Of a stretch of 64,000 nucleotides of DNA, positions 43,486 to 55,539 are shown piece after piece. Origin of the DNA: Aphelenchoides besseyi (Eukaryota > Nematoda > Chromadorea > Rhabditida > Aphelenchoididae); the NCBI GenBank assembly GCA_024699855.1, contig JAMPIQ010000003.1, positions 6,510,001 through 6,574,000 of the forward strand, read 5' to 3'. The notes beneath the pieces are model-generated. The model ran no database searches. It was given only the letters and a program-made list of their open reading frames with translations, and was not told the DNA's origin. Within the stretch, counting starts at the first letter, position 1. Each line of letters starts with the position of its first letter. The position numbers and the translations under genes were made by a program.

Positions 43486-43643
43486 AGTCACGAAACCACT
43501 CCGTTCGTTTTCACCTGCTTAACAACTGAAATAACTTTGTCGCGGTTATTAAGATTTTCGATTTTAGCTTTTACTCTTAACCTTATCACGCCTTGCTTTC
43601 ATTCAACTGACCGTACCAACTTGTTTGCAGTTAGTCAATTGGA

Positions 43644-43984
43644 ATGATGGCAAATTTGAGCGGGTTCTCGATTGTGTTCAGTGTTCTTTTGATTCTTGTC
43701 TTTGTTAGCAGCGTATGCATGGCACGACCTTTGGATTATGACGTCTATTTGCGGACGTTCGTCAACTCGCCCGAAGTTGTTGAACCTTCAGCGTCGTTTA
43801 TCCAATTCAATGACGGAGGTGGATATCGAGGAGCAATTAAAAGACAAATGCAAGGTATTCAGTGTTCTTCTTAAGCTCTCAGCCTGACTCTAATGTTTCA
43901 GCATTCTCCGAGCCGACAGGAAACTTGGGCAAAGTGAAAGCGATGAGTATGCTTAGAGCAATGATAAACTTTCGTAGATACTGA
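43644..43984 (+). CDS. Secreted peptide precursor, neuropeptide-like
   Basis: Exons 43644-43854 and 43902-43984, joined in frame over a 47-nt intron, give 97 residues. A strong signal peptide (FSIVFSVLLILVFVSSVCMA) is followed by a short acidic/hydrophobic spacer, then GAIKR, a dibasic cleavage site. Downstream lies a peptide of about 30 residues starting QMQAFSEPTGN and ending in an amphipathic helix-like MLRAMINFRRY at the stop. The layout and the RRY end recall the NPY/NPF class, but there is no terminal Gly for amidation and no second Pro helix, so family membership is unproven. Confidence 0.6.
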
Positions 43985-44003
43985 GCGTTAAAACACCAAT
44001 CAA

Positions 44004-44700
44004 AGCTTGAAATGCCTTTTGATCTCATTGCAAAGTTCGACACTTCAGTGTCTCCGCATTCCAATACAAACATCTGCCCCTTACAGAGTTTTAGTTTTTG
44101 TTTTGTTTTATCGCAATTGTTTTAACCGACCACGTTTGCTCTATCTATCATTCCGTTGGAATTGAAGTGTATAAACGAATGTGAACAAAATCGAACGATT
44201 GAATCAAAGGAATACCGAGCTGAATTCACCAATAACAGAAGGGTCAAGTTTTCCAGAAATACTTTACACTCACCGTCATCACCTTGAGATTCTTGGTCTC
44301 AAATACAGAGATTTCGTTGCAGTAAACGATTATCGATTAGTCGTGTGTTGTCCCCGAAATACTTACAAGATTGTAAACTCTATCGTAATTTTAGACGGTA
44401 AGCGAGATCTTTATTTTGACGTATATCATTTCGTATCATCGGGTTTTCGTCATTTTCCACAAAGTTCATGACGAAATTAGAAAAAGAATTGTGCAACTGA
44501 CAGCCAGTCGTACTTTTGTCATTTACATTTCAATCTACTGGTCAGCGTGAAGAAGCGGAAGAGAGTGAATGCGACAGCTTTTGTTTTTTTGACCGTTGAT
44601 TAAACAGCAATGAAAACAGGTAGACAATAATCGATTGAGTTGAATTTACATTCAAAAACACGCAGCTGCTAAAACACGTTAACATTTCAATAAAAGCTAT
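44004..44700. other. Intergenic stretch, no supported gene
   Basis: A 96-codon plus-strand frame at 44181-44471 has no motif and unremarkable composition; I do not call it. The region holds the 3' UTR of the peptide gene and the promoter of the UPF0729 gene, whose probable untranslated first exon lies near 44690-44750 (gtaagc donor at about 44751, ttcag acceptor near 44790). Confidence 0.4.
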
Positions 44701-44794
44701 GAGGGTCCTTATGGTTATCAGTATTGTTCATTCAAAAAATGGGGATCTGGTAAGCATTTGATTTTTTTGTTTAGCTTATGCTTTCAGCCCAAGA

Positions 44795-45064
44795 ATGGTG
44801 TGTGTTCCGTGCATTATTTTGCCAATTTTGGTTGTCATCTACGTCCGTTTTATCCAGCCGTTAATTCTCCGATTTGTGCCCGATCGATGGAAAGCACGCA
44901 TCGATTCTGTTCTCTATCCCACGTGTCCTGTTAATCTCCGAGACAGACCGAGAGCAAAGAAGAACACTACCGAAGCAACAGCCGCTGATCCAAATTCAAC
45001 ACCGATAGCTGATGAAACGTGCGCATGTCCAGTTGCGAATGCAGAGACAAAGAAAGACAATTAA
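44795..45064 (+). CDS. UPF0729 family protein (C18orf32 homologue)
   Basis: 89 residues. The N-terminus MVCVPCIILPILVVIY, then RFIQPLILRFVP, is the signature of UPF0729, a small ER/lipid-droplet associated protein with paired cysteines next to a hydrophobic hairpin. The family's C-terminal tail is variable; here it is polar with a CACPV motif. The start follows directly after a splice acceptor that joins an untranslated exon. Function in the family is poorly known (NF-kB activation and GPI-anchor roles have been suggested in human cells). Confidence 0.8.
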   Translation: MVCVPCIILPILVVIYVRFIQPLILRFVPDRWKARIDSVLYPTCPVNLRDRPRAKKNTTEATAADPNSTPIADETCACPVANAETKKDN

Positions 45065-45125
45065 CTTAATCAACGTATAGTTCTTTTTGTTTATTGAACT
45101 TTCACGTATTCGATGTAAAATAAAC

Positions 45126-46552
45126 TTATAAGACAGTTTGATTTGTGTAATCAATTTTTGTTTCCTTTTCTGAGACATTGAAAAGACCGAACTCCAACCG
45201 CACGCTTATAATCCACGCCTTTTCATTGCCCATAATTACGTGATAGTAACCAGTTGACACGACCCTCGAAGTCCAAGTATCAATGGTAGGCAATCCCGGT
45301 CGTTCACAACCCGCAAAAAGAGACTCCGACATCTCGAGAAGTTCGATGGAGAGATTGCTTATTGACTGAAAGAAAAATGTTGTAAAAGAGATGTGAAATA
45401 ATGAAATTCACTTGTTTTGTTGGACTAAAGAAAACGTTCAGAGTTAGTTCTTGTTCATTTCGCAAGTAAAAGCGTACTCTATCGCCTTCAGTTAAATGAA
45501 ACGATTGAATCAACGATTTTCCTGAAAGCGTGTACTCAAATCTTCAGCTTCTATCTCACCAGCTGGTACAATGATCACTTCCAACTCCGTGCCAATAGGC
45601 GGAAAGATCGAAGGAACGTAACAAGGTGAAGGTCTGTTAGGTTCTAGTTTGCTTTGACCTCCATATTTCGACGGCAAAATACGAGGATCGACGTGCTTAT
45701 GAAGTTCCGCGTAATCGTTGTTATTTTGAATCAAATGCACTTTTTCCTACAAAACCTTTACAATAGGCAGATAAAGTGAACAAACTTTGTACTCTTTCGG
45801 AATAAATCCTGCACAGGCGGTCCATAGAAGATTCATAAAAGTCGGCGCATTGACGATTATAAATTTACGAAACAAAAACGCATATTGCTCCATAAGTGTT
45901 CCCCAGAAAATACGATACGTTCCTATAAAAGTCAATTAGATCGATTTACTCGGATCGGATTACCGGAAAGGAATCCAATCAAATTTGCCTGAAAACTCAG
46001 ACCCTCAAGATCGATGATCAAAATCGCACCACTCATTCGGCCAGTTTCTCGTTCAACATGTCGAATTTGTGCCAAAATTCGTTCCATTTGACGGAAACGG
46101 TTGAGCATAAACGACTGAGCTCGGATCTTTACCATCATTCCTTGTAGATCAAAACGACCGGACTCTTCAAGAAAAACCGGACATTTCGACTCGTTAATAC
46201 CAGTCTAAGGGTCTTTATTACAAGAACAATTTCTTATATTATCACTCACGTATCCGAGCATTGTAGTCGGGGCATAGCGTTCAGCCAACTCGTCAATTCC
46301 ATCGCTTTCGCCCATTTGATCAATTCGATTCAACTCCAAAATCTCTCTTATTCGTAAATGTCGTTTGTATTTACGAGTAGCATCATCCATATCTCCATTG
46401 TACGCATAACACCAACGCAGAATATTGAATCCGACTGAGTAGTCCGTCGATGAATTAGGTCGAATTGTTATTCCCGTTCGCCTCTCAACTTCGTTTAGCC
46501 ACTCAATTTCATCATCATTGAAAATTGGTGGAACGGATTCACAGCTCATCAT
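45126..46552 (-). CDS. SEC14-like lipid transfer protein (CRAL-TRIO plus GOLD)
   Basis: From ATG at 46552, about six exons. A CRAL-TRIO N-terminal helical part (EIEWLNEVERRTG; ILRWCYAYNGDMDDATRKY) leads to the lipid-binding domain: GAILIIDLEGLSFQANLI, FRKFIIVNAPTFMNLLW and ILPSKYGGQSK, the latter being the typical LP-EYGG end. A GOLD domain follows (SFHLTEGDRVRFYLRNEQ; VSTGYYHVIMGNEKAW). This order is that of animal SEC14L proteins and C. elegans CTG proteins, cytosolic phosphatidylinositol/lipid transfer factors acting at Golgi membranes. It is convergent with the UPF0729 gene; only about 60 nt separate the stops. Confidence 0.88.
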
Positions 46553-46805
46553 TCTGAGATTTGAATTACAAATATGCACAATGGAATAAAAATCCAACAA
46601 GTCAAAATTTATCTTTCAATCTCGACTTTCCATTAAGTGCGCAATCGACGAGTAGTCTCATTGATCTCCGACAACGATTAGAATAAAGAAATCGAAGAAA
46701 AATGTTTTTTGAAGTAAAATTCGAGATTTATTGATCAAGTAGCTCGAACAGAAACGAAGCGTTCTCGATTATGTAGTTGACTAAAAAACGAACACAACCA
46801 TCAGA

Positions 46806-48992
46806 TTACGAAGCAAATAGAAAGGATTGTTGTTGTCCGGAGTTCTGTCGGAAAAGCAAGTTTCGTATATTTTTGTGATCGTTCTCGACCTTCGCCCAAA
46901 GTTGATTTGACCACTTCGGAAACAGTTTTTTGAAGCCGGGAGTCTCTTTTCCTTGATGAACAACTTAAATGTATAAATGAGTAAACATTGATTGTTAGTT
47001 GCGGAATATCCACAAATCAAACTCAATTCAATTTCTGCTTTGTTGTGCCTTGGAATTGCATCTCCTTCGAGATATTTCTTCGCCGTTTCAGTTGCAGCAT
47101 CACGTTCGGCTTCGTTTGCTCCTGAAAATCCGATGGACTTTGTAACACGATTATAAACATACCTGATCCTATCCATATATGAATCTTATTCTTCGCATCT
47201 ACAAGCGTTGTATCTTCGGGATTTAGATCCTGAATTTGTTTACAAATCTTGCCATGTAATCGTTTTTACTTCTTGTGTAAAGTTCTCCACTTGCTCTATA
47301 GCCAGTTTGCCGGTTTGATTCGAAACGTTGAAAAACTTTGGTCGAAAACTCGTGTTCTTTATCTGCGCGTTCCAGTTGGCGAAGAACTGAGTGAATCTCT
47401 CAGGTTCAGCTCCCTCAAGTACTCGAATAACTTGCGTGAATGCAGGACGTTTCTAAAATTAATCTTTTTCTTCTTTGTATATCACACACTTACCAGTTGC
47501 TTGATGTATTCCGCTCCATAAATCTGAGCTTTTTTGCGTTCAGCGAGAGTACACTCTTTGCCGATCCAGACGAAAACGCCGCCGTTAACTGCATCGACAA
47601 TAAACGAATCATCGGAGTTCAAGAATTTGGTATCCAAAGCTCCGGAGTTGACTCTCGTTACCGTCATCTTGCCGCTTGCATCGGAAACCTTCCACAATGT
47701 GATTTTTTGACGATTCTCAAGCCAGTAATTTTCGTCCTGTCCGCCTTCAGCTGCACTCTTGATTCTTTTCGCATTCTCTTTTCCTCCAAAAACCTTCCAA
47801 AATTGGTTGTTTGTTTCCCAGTCCTCATCTAACACTTGGATTTTTGGTCGACCGGCACGTTCTTGATCACTGCAATTCAAGAATGTCGAGAGAAATTATG
47901 ATCGTTAGTTTTGACCGCCTTATAGGGTTCATTAAATCATTCTCTAATTCTATGGTATATAAAGGTGGGAAGTTATATCGAAAGCATTTTAGTGGTAATT
48001 TGAAAATGTAACTTTCATTACCGAATACTTTTTGCTTGATTCACGCCCTTAATTCTCTCTAGACGACCGGAATCAGGTGGACAGAACACGAGAAGTTCCA
48101 AACCCAAGTCTAAAATTGCCACATCGCCTCTATTTAAAGACGATAATTTGCAATCAACCTAAAGTAAAGTTCATAAGCACAAATTGTCCGAATAACTGAC
48201 TTCGGTACAACGAACATTACGTTTTCCTTTGCACATGAACAGGCGCGGTTTGTAGTCCTTGAACTCGCTAACTACGTGATTGAAACCACTTGCGTGTCCT
48301 CCTTTCAAATACCTATTTGCGATTTAAAACCCTAGTAGAAAGTACTCACTTGATTCCCGATTTGAAATACGAAAGAAACAACGCGCTTTCATGATCTTGA
48401 ATCTAAAAGAAAAACCCGTAGGATACGTTAATATCGTTCTTACTTCACGATACTGTACGGGCAACCCACCAAGCGAATCATCTAACTCAACGGTCTGAAA
48501 AGAAATTCTTGTTTTAACTCTGTTAATAAATGACCGAACATTCATCACACATCAAACACGTAGACATTCAAAATTGGACGCAAAACTCGAGTATAAAACT
48601 TAATTCACATTAACTCTAATTTTATACACAAAAGACATAATACCTTTATAGCAGCTGTTCCACGTTCATCAATCGAAGTTTGGGATCCACACCAAAAATG
48701 AATGTCCCATTCAGTTCCTTTAGTCTTAAAACACATCCAATTTCAAAATGTGAATGTCAATTTACGTTCAAAACAATGTACGAATCTCCAGTGTAAAAAC
48801 TGCCTAAAGAGAAGCGTGGATCAGTGAATGAAAATAAGTTTACCGAATTGTTCCGGCGGTACAACTTCCAAATCAAAGTTCTAAGCTACCGATGTTACCG
48901 CTCATTTCGACTCTTTCTTTTACTTTTATTCGCCAAATCTCCAAACCACGTTTTTTCCCCGCGTCCTTAAACTTCGGATCTACAACCGGCAT
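46806..48992 (-). CDS. Gelsolin-like actin-severing protein with four repeats
   Basis: Start near ATG at 48992 ([22 protein letters not shown]), preceded by an acceptor-like ttgcag, so a 5' exon may exist. The usual order is readable: [16 protein letters not shown] and [20 protein letters not shown] (repeat 1), then [32 protein letters not shown] and [12 protein letters not shown] (repeat 2), [14 protein letters not shown] and [19 protein letters not shown] (repeat 3), [20 protein letters not shown] (repeat 4), ending [12 protein letters not shown]. Four rather than six repeats is like the nematode GSNL-1 type. Calcium-dependent severing and capping is expected. At least ten short exons. Confidence 0.88.
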
Positions 48993-48999
48993 TTCAACT

Positions 49000-49620
49000 G
49001 TGAAGATCGCTCTGCAAAACCGTATCTTTTAAACACTTCGTTTATTTAGAGGAAATAAAACTGGAACACTTGTTCTGAATTGGTCTTTCGAGAAGAACAA
49101 AACGAACACCGCACCATGTGCTTTCGAATCGGAACTCTTGGACATTAATTGTTAGAAGCCGTTTGTTTTGAAGGCTACATCCTTTGTCCAAACGTTCCGG
49201 AGCTCAGCTGTCAACTCGAATAGCAATTTTGCCGAAACATTTATTGACCGAATCAGTTGGCCGTTTGAAGTTCGTGGGTATCGTCATTTGATGAATTGAT
49301 GTTTACGGGAAATGAGGTCATGATTACGCTTCGGTTGTTCGAACAACTCCAAATGCAACAGTTAACTCTTCTGTCAAATAAATTTGTTCACGAATCACCT
49401 GCACCATCTTTTAGTGTGCTTGTGTTTCTAAACATCAAACTAGTGATGTAACATAGAAAGAAATCATTTCGTTTGGCACATTTGTGAACTACTCGAGGTC
49501 TCCAAAATCCGCTTTCAAATGCCCGGGCACAAAGATTCCGTTCAGAAGTTTTGCTGTCAACTTTCTCGCAGGTTTGGGCGACGCCAATTTTTATTTCGTT
49601 TGCTTTTTTGTTGGTATTTT
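49000..49620. other. Divergent promoter region between gelsolin-like gene and pescadillo
   Basis: The two genes start on opposite strands about 640 nt apart. I see no gene, repeat or clear motif here, apart from AT-rich runs. Confidence 0.4.
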
Positions 49621-49629
49621 TGATTGAAA

Positions 49630-51483
49630 ATGAGAGCTAAACGTCCGGTAAGTGTTTTGAAATTGTGAAATTTGTGGAACCGTAAATTTCAGTATAAGTC
49701 GGGAACTGCCACGGCGTTCATGTCGCGAAGTCGTGCGATGCGAAAATTGCAGTTGACGTTGAAGGATTTCCGTCGATTGTGCATCATCAAGGGCATCTAT
49801 CCACGAGAGCCGTTGCATCGAAAGAAGGCGTTGAAAGGCGCCACGGACAACCGCGTTCTCTACTCCGTTAAGGACATCAAGTACTTGGCCAACGAGCCGT
49901 TGATCGACAAATTTCGCAGTGACAAGGTACTAACTGGAAACATTGTGAAGGGTGAATTTGCTTTTCAGACTTTTCTTCGTCGAATCAAAACCGCTCGTCG
50001 CAAGAAGGAGCCAGAACGAGCCGAACGACTTTTGGAAAATCGACCAGAAGTCAAATTGGATGGAATTGTACGCGAACGATATCCGACCTTCTTGTCGGCA
50101 GTCCGCGATTTGGACGATTGTTTGTGTTTGTGTTTTGCGTTTTCAGTTCTTCCACGTTCTCGTGTTGTTCGCCGCCAAACAATCGACTTATGCCGTCGAA
50201 TCACCGCCGAGTTCATGCACTACGTGATCGAATCGCATTCGCTGCGAAAAGTTTTCGTTTCCATCAAAGGTTGGATATTGAGTTACAAATGAAAGTGATG
50301 GTCCAAATTCAGGTATCTACTATCAGGCATCGGTTATGGGCGAAAAAGTCACCTGGTTGGTCGGACATGATCGTGGTGTGGGCCGGTTGGGAGACGTCGA
50401 TTTGCCCGTCATGACGACCTTCGTTCAGTTCTACACAACGATGTTGAAATTCGTGAATTTTCGCCTCTACAAATCCATTGGTCTCCACTATCCACCGAAA
50501 TTGATTGACGTCGAAGAAAACAATTGTAAGTGCGTTTAGTTGATGGTTTTTATTTTGCTTCGTGTGTTTAGACGAAGATGAAGAACTTCTGTCGGAACGC
50601 GTTTACAGTTTGGCCAAACCGTTAACTCGGGCCGCTAACTCCGAACCGGAAGCAACAATCGATTCCTTTGATGATCAGGAATCGAGTGAAAAGTTGGCGG
50701 AACGATTGCGAGAAGCTGAAGCGTTGCGTTCACTTTTTTCCGGATGCTTCTTCTATTTGAGTCGTGAAGTCTCGAAAGAATCGTTAGCGTTTGTTATTCG
50801 AAGTGCGGGAGGAACGGTTTCTTGGGATGAATGTCCGGCCAAAACATACGATGAACGAAGTTCGTTGATTACTCATTACATTATGGATCGACCATTGGAG
50901 AAGATCGATGTTAAACGGTATATTCGTATAAATTATTTAACTATTTTAACATATTTGCAGTGTATTCCTTCAACCTCAATGGGTCTTTGATAGTTTTAAC
51001 GCTCGACGTTTACTTCCGATCACTCACTACAAACCGGGCAGCAAGCTTCCACCCCATCTGTCGCCGTTCGTTGAAGAACGTTACGGTGATTATGTGCCAA
51101 TGGAACGTATTGAACAGTTGAAAGAAGACGGAAAAGGTAAATTCTAGAATCAAAGATCGTTCTTAACTTCCTTTCTAGACATCACTCATCTTTTGTCCGA
51201 AGTCGAAGAACAACCAAAGAAACAGCCCAAAAAACCGGAAGTTGTGCGAGCTGAAAATACGAAGACGGGAGTAAAGGTGAAGGAAGGAAATGTGCATAAG
51301 GTTCATCCGCAGCAAGTGCGTAATGAAGCCGGACAACAACTGAAACTCAAAGAAATGCTCATTGCCAAACGTCATCGTCGTGCTTACGAGAAGATCAAAT
51401 TTGGAGAAAAGCGAAAGAAGAAAGAACTCCGAAAATTGGTCGAGAAGCGTGATGCATTGGCCAACAACGATGCTGAGGAATAG
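49630..51483 (+). CDS. pes1: Pescadillo homologue, 60S ribosome biogenesis factor
   Basis: PES1 acts with BOP1 and WDR12 in nucleolar maturation of the 5.8S/28S rRNAs. Start ATG at 49630; six exons. N-terminal pescadillo domain: [89 protein letters not shown] and [22 protein letters not shown] domain covers about 50720-51000 ([38 protein letters not shown]). The C-terminus is Lys/Glu-rich with coiled-coil character ([20 protein letters not shown]), as in the family. One exon lies between every typical motif and the phases agree. Confidence 0.93.
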
Positions 51484-51665
51484 TTTCAAGAGTTGCCGTC
51501 TAATTAAGGCTGTTACTGTTATTTTTGTTGATTTACACTTGTTGTTAAACTATGATTTGAAATAAACGTTACTGCACAAACTTTCAGCTTAATCCCTATG
51601 TGATTCAAGTTTATTTTAGAGATAATAAATAATCAAACAACTACAATAAACAACTGTATTATCAT

Positions 51666-52278
51666 TTAAGCAACTCGACGAGCGGCTAAACGAGCGAAGA
51701 CTTCGTTGTCACTAAAATACAAAAGATAAGTCGGATTAGTGACCATAAGAAACAAACCTTGCAAATTGAGTTTTGAATGGTTCGTCGAATTTGCATCCAA
51801 CAGTGAAAGTGGCGGTGCTGTTAAGACATTTGCCCGATCGCCAGATGTACCATTCTTGTTCACGACGTTCGAGTTGATAGGTGTAGAAGTTGAAACACGC
51901 ACGGTGTCCTTGTTCGATGTGAGCGTTGAAAACGGTGTGTGCTTTCGGGCAAACCAAATCGCAGTAAACTCGTTCTTCTCCATTGACGATTTCCTAAAAA
52001 TCGAATTTCAAGAAGTTTTACACGAAACAACACACGGTAAAGCAGCCATCGCCTTCTGGAGCTGGACGTCCAGGCTCTTCACTTTCCAAGTCCTTAATGA
52101 TCATGTGGCATCGTGCCTCGTTGGGACCACCTTTCAATTGGCCATCAGGAGTCGCACATTTCAATTGACGGAATTCTTAAAATAAACTAATGAGTCGCAT
52201 ACAACAATGAAACCTACGAGGATGCGCCAAGCACAAAGCTGCAAGTCCAACAACACAAAGAATAAGTGATTTCGACAT
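51666..52278 (-). CDS. Secreted cysteine-rich protein, unknown function
   Basis: Start ATG at 52278 with a signal peptide (MSKSLILCVVGLAALCLAH) in the first exon. Later exons give QLKCATPDGQLKGG, ARCHMII, GDGCFTVCC, VYCDLVCPKAHTVF, HRACFNFYTYQL, SGKCLNSTATFTVGCKF and a final RLAARRVA. At least eight cysteines suggest a disulfide-bonded extracellular fold. I do not recognise a family; a nematode-specific secreted or cuticle-associated protein is possible. A TATA box lies about 55 nt upstream, suggesting strong, regulated expression. Confidence 0.65.
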
Positions 52279-52327
52279 TTTGGAGCAAGAAATGATTCTG
52301 CTTAGCATTCTACGTTCAATTGCTCGT

Positions 52328-52334
52328 TTTTATA
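52328..52334 (-). promoter_or_regulatory. TATA box of the secreted cysteine-rich gene
   Basis: tataaaa on the minus strand, about 50 nt before the ATG at 52278, within a short leader. It is the clearest core promoter in the window. Confidence 0.6.
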
Positions 52335-52339
52335 GTCGG

Positions 52340-53178
52340 AAGATTTGGGGACCGATGTCTATCTATGCGAGAGTGAGAAACCAGTTAGTTCCAAGACGAA
52401 AAGTAGAGCACGCCTTCAGGAGACCAAAACACGCATCTTAGGCGCATCATCTCACTGCGTCATAACCAGTTCTTCTCAAATCCATTGTTATCATATTGTC
52501 GAGATTGCGTAACAAAAAAAACGAATGAATATGTCACGAGAGATCTTGAAAGTTTAATATGGACAGGTTTGTTCTGATTAATGACTTGATGACACGAAAT
52601 TTATGGCGAAACATCGAAACTAAAACGGATATTAATTTGTCATCTTACTGAAAGCTGTTTGTCGAACTGCTTTGCGTGTTGGTCATTTTCGTCGCATAAC
52701 TCGCCATTCGTCTTCGACTTCACTACTTTCTATGAATCGGTTTGTTCGTAATGATCAAAAGTGTTTCGGAAGTATAAACAAATTTGATGCTTGAAGTTTA
52801 GTGTTTTCAATGTCAGTTGGAAACATCAGATCAACTCGACATGATCAATTGGATTAAATGAAATAAGTTCGTTAGAGTAAACGAAGTCAATCATTAACTT
52901 TCTATTTTAACTGAAAATCTGATTATGTTTAAGTGGCACATTGAACTTAGTTGACGAGTAGAGCATGTTGAATCGTCATTTAAAGTATTAAGATCTTTGC
53001 ATTAACGCCAATATATTTGACGTGTAATGCAACATAGGAACCTTCGTGACTACTTGGCAGGTAAGTTACAGTTATCAGTTTCTCTGGTTGACAATTATCT
53101 TTAGTAGGATTGCTTATTTTCGTTTGCGGAATAGTAATTCCCGCATGTTCATGAGCAGAAGTCGAGAATTTGCAGAGC
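52340..53178. other. Intergenic region, nothing recognised
   Basis: AT-rich sequence upstream of the secreted gene (minus) and of the GPCR pseudogene (plus). Short frames such as 52980-53180 (minus) have no motif. Confidence 0.4.
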
Positions 53179-55048
53179 ATGAAAAGTGCAGAAGAACATG
53201 AATTTCTTTATTCGATTGTGATGTGGATATTGGGGTCGATCTCTCTGTTACTCAACTGCTTAACCGCTTATTTGATTCTTTACAAAAACACTAGGGATAT
53301 TTCGGGATATAAGTTTTATCTGCTCAATTTTACGGTAAATCGTCTAATTATACACATGGCTTAGTTTTACCGATTCAAGATTACTGATATGTTGTTGGGT
53401 TTTGTTCTCAGCTTCTGCTTTCAACCAATTGCCATAGTTCCGGGTGGTGGAATACAAGTGGTTGGGTTGTTAAAAGGTTTTGGAGGTATCGGAGGTCATA
53501 TTCAAGTATGTTGATTGATTGACCAACAATAACAATCATCGTTTTAGTACACGATTGTTGCTCTTATTTTTGGTCATTCGGTTGTTGGTTTAAATTACTG
53601 TTTCATTTATCGATACGCAAGTTTGTGTGATATCGGAGCTCGAAGATTGTTGAACCAACGGTGGTTTTGAGTTGCGTTGATTGCAAGTGGAGAGCTGATA
53701 TGTTTTAGCATAGCGATCCTAATTCTTGACATGAAAGTGCCCGATCAAGTAAGTTGAGAAACGAAAGTACTTAGCCATGAAGTTTTTTCCAGTATTTCAA
53801 AGACAGAACTCTTAAACTGTTTCCTTATCAATTAGGTTTTTTTGAAAATACGGTAAATTTTAAGACGGTACAATTGAATGCTTCTTCAGACATTCTTTGG
53901 TTATGATCTATCAATCTCGCCGCATGCTGCGATTGTTGTCTCATCCATACTGCTGCTTACTCCATCCTCGTGTGCTATTAATTTCCTTTGTGCAACGCTT
54001 ATAGTTCAACGACTAGGCAAATACAAACACCAACTTACAAAAAGGACTTATCATTTACATTTAAAGTTGTTGATGGCTCTAATATTGCAAGTAAGTACAA
54101 CGACAGTTATTAAATCAACATTTACTCAACATCAAAGCTCCAACATAACAACAGTAAATCATAACAATTGGAGTTATTTTACTTCTTGCCCGCACCGACC
54201 TTCGATTTGGCCGTTCCTCGTACTTTCTTTTGACGGTTCTTACGTTCTTTACGTTGTTTGCGTCCGGCTTTCTCAACCTTTTCGCCGGTGTGCTAAAACC
54301 AGAAGTTGAAATAGCGATCAGAATTCGTTAACTTACGCGCCAAATGCGATGTTTGGGCTCAAACTTCTTGACGAAATCAGCCGAATCGTAGATACGAGCA
54401 AAACCAGTCGAACGGCCGCCACCAAAATGACAACGAAAATCGTGGGCGACGATCACGTCCGGAGTCGTGTTGTACATTTTGGCCAAACGTTCGCGAACCT
54501 CGTTCTTTGGCACGGACGCACGGTTTGGATGCAAAATTTCAACGACCTATAATCGTTATATCACCAACTAAAAATCGTTCTTACCATTTGTCGACGATTA
54601 AGCAAACGGTTGCCGAGAACCTTGCGAGTGCGAATAGTAACTGCGTCGCCCATTATGTAGAGAAGTAGTCTGAAGGTGGATCCTGCAAAACAGAAAATTT
54701 AATTCGACAACTACAGACGACATGTTTTAACACGCACGACTACTTTCAGACAACAATCCCCTTGTTTTTGTTCGTTCTACCCGTCACATACATTTACGTG
54801 GCCACCTTATACGATCTCTCTGGTCCTTTAACTGTAAGTTGAAAACAAAACAAACATAATCGTTGTTTTAGAATACGCTAACTCGTTATATCCCGATGGT
54901 AGTTCTCGCTCTACACCCCATAATCAACCCGTGCATAACAATTTCCTTCATCGAACCATACAGAAGAGCAATTTTTCTGCATTGTCTTTCAGAACGAACA
55001 ATTCATCCGGAGATTAGAACTACTAGCTTTGTAATGCAATTTCGATAA
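53179..55048 (+). pseudogene. Nematode chemoreceptor-type GPCR, pseudogene with in-frame stop
   Basis: Seven-transmembrane exons resemble the Str/Srh superfamily of nematode chemoreceptors: exon 1 (ATG 53179) has VMWILGSISLLLNCLTAYLI and YKFYLLNFT; later exons give ITDMLLGFVLSFCFQPIAIV, IVALIFGHSVVGLNYCFIYR, LIASGELICFSIAILIL, PHAAIVVSSILLLT, and the last exon (from about 54751) LFLFVLPVTYIYVATLYDL and NPCITISFIEPYRRAIF, ending at a stop at 55046-55048. A TGA at 53668-53670 lies where a coding TGG-like codon would be, in the middle of the fourth helix area, so the gene is probably dead unless RNA processing avoids it. One intron (about 54090-54750) holds the eS24 gene on the other strand. Confidence 0.7.
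54179..54653 (-). CDS. rps24: Ribosomal protein eS24
   Basis: Structural protein of the small ribosomal subunit. Exons 54585-54653, 54337-54546 and 54179-54292 (introns of 38 and 44 nt) give 130 residues, close to the usual 130-133. Signatures: [71 protein letters not shown] and the basic tail ([16 protein letters not shown]). It lies wholly within an intron of the GPCR pseudogene, in the opposite orientation, so it must carry its own promoter, probably at 54654-54750. Confidence 0.95.
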
Positions 55049-55539
55049 CAAACAACGCAAATTGAAGAGCAAACATCAAATTGTCTAAGAGCCGTTTTAG
55101 TTGAAATAAAATCGATTTAATCAAAAAGTCGATGGCTATGCTGATGCAAATCTGCGAATTAAAGAATTTAAAATTCATAGGGAAGTTGGATTCAAAAATC
55201 TAACCAATAAAAATTGAATACAAAAAGAATTTGAAAGCTTTCGAACAAGAAGAAAACGCGTCCGATTCCCAAAACTTTGAGCCTAAACGAACTAGTCACT
55301 TGAGACTCAAAGCGAAAACAATCGTCGCTGGAACAGGAAGCCAAAATTGGTCCTTGAAACGATTGGACGCGCGTTTTTCTTGATGATTATCGATGTTTTG
55401 ATTTAATTGGCCAAGTTGTCTTCAACCAGAGTCCCACACTGATTGGGCCAACAGAAACTGGTTACAAATCGAATTGTTTTTTCAAAGAATTCGCGAACTT
55501 TCTTCAAACTCTGATGACTAATCGCTGTTGCTTGTTTAG
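55049..55539. other. Spacer between GPCR pseudogene and TOM40
   Basis: No gene seen. It contains AT-rich sequence and the likely TOM40 promoter and 5' UTR. Confidence 0.4.

Noticed and set aside
44181..44471. Plus-strand frame of 96 codons
   Set aside because: No motif, no splice or regulatory context, ordinary intergenic composition.
53668..53670. Selenocysteine codon in the GPCR
   Set aside because: No reason for selenocysteine in a chemoreceptor and no SECIS-like element seen; a nonsense mutation is simpler.
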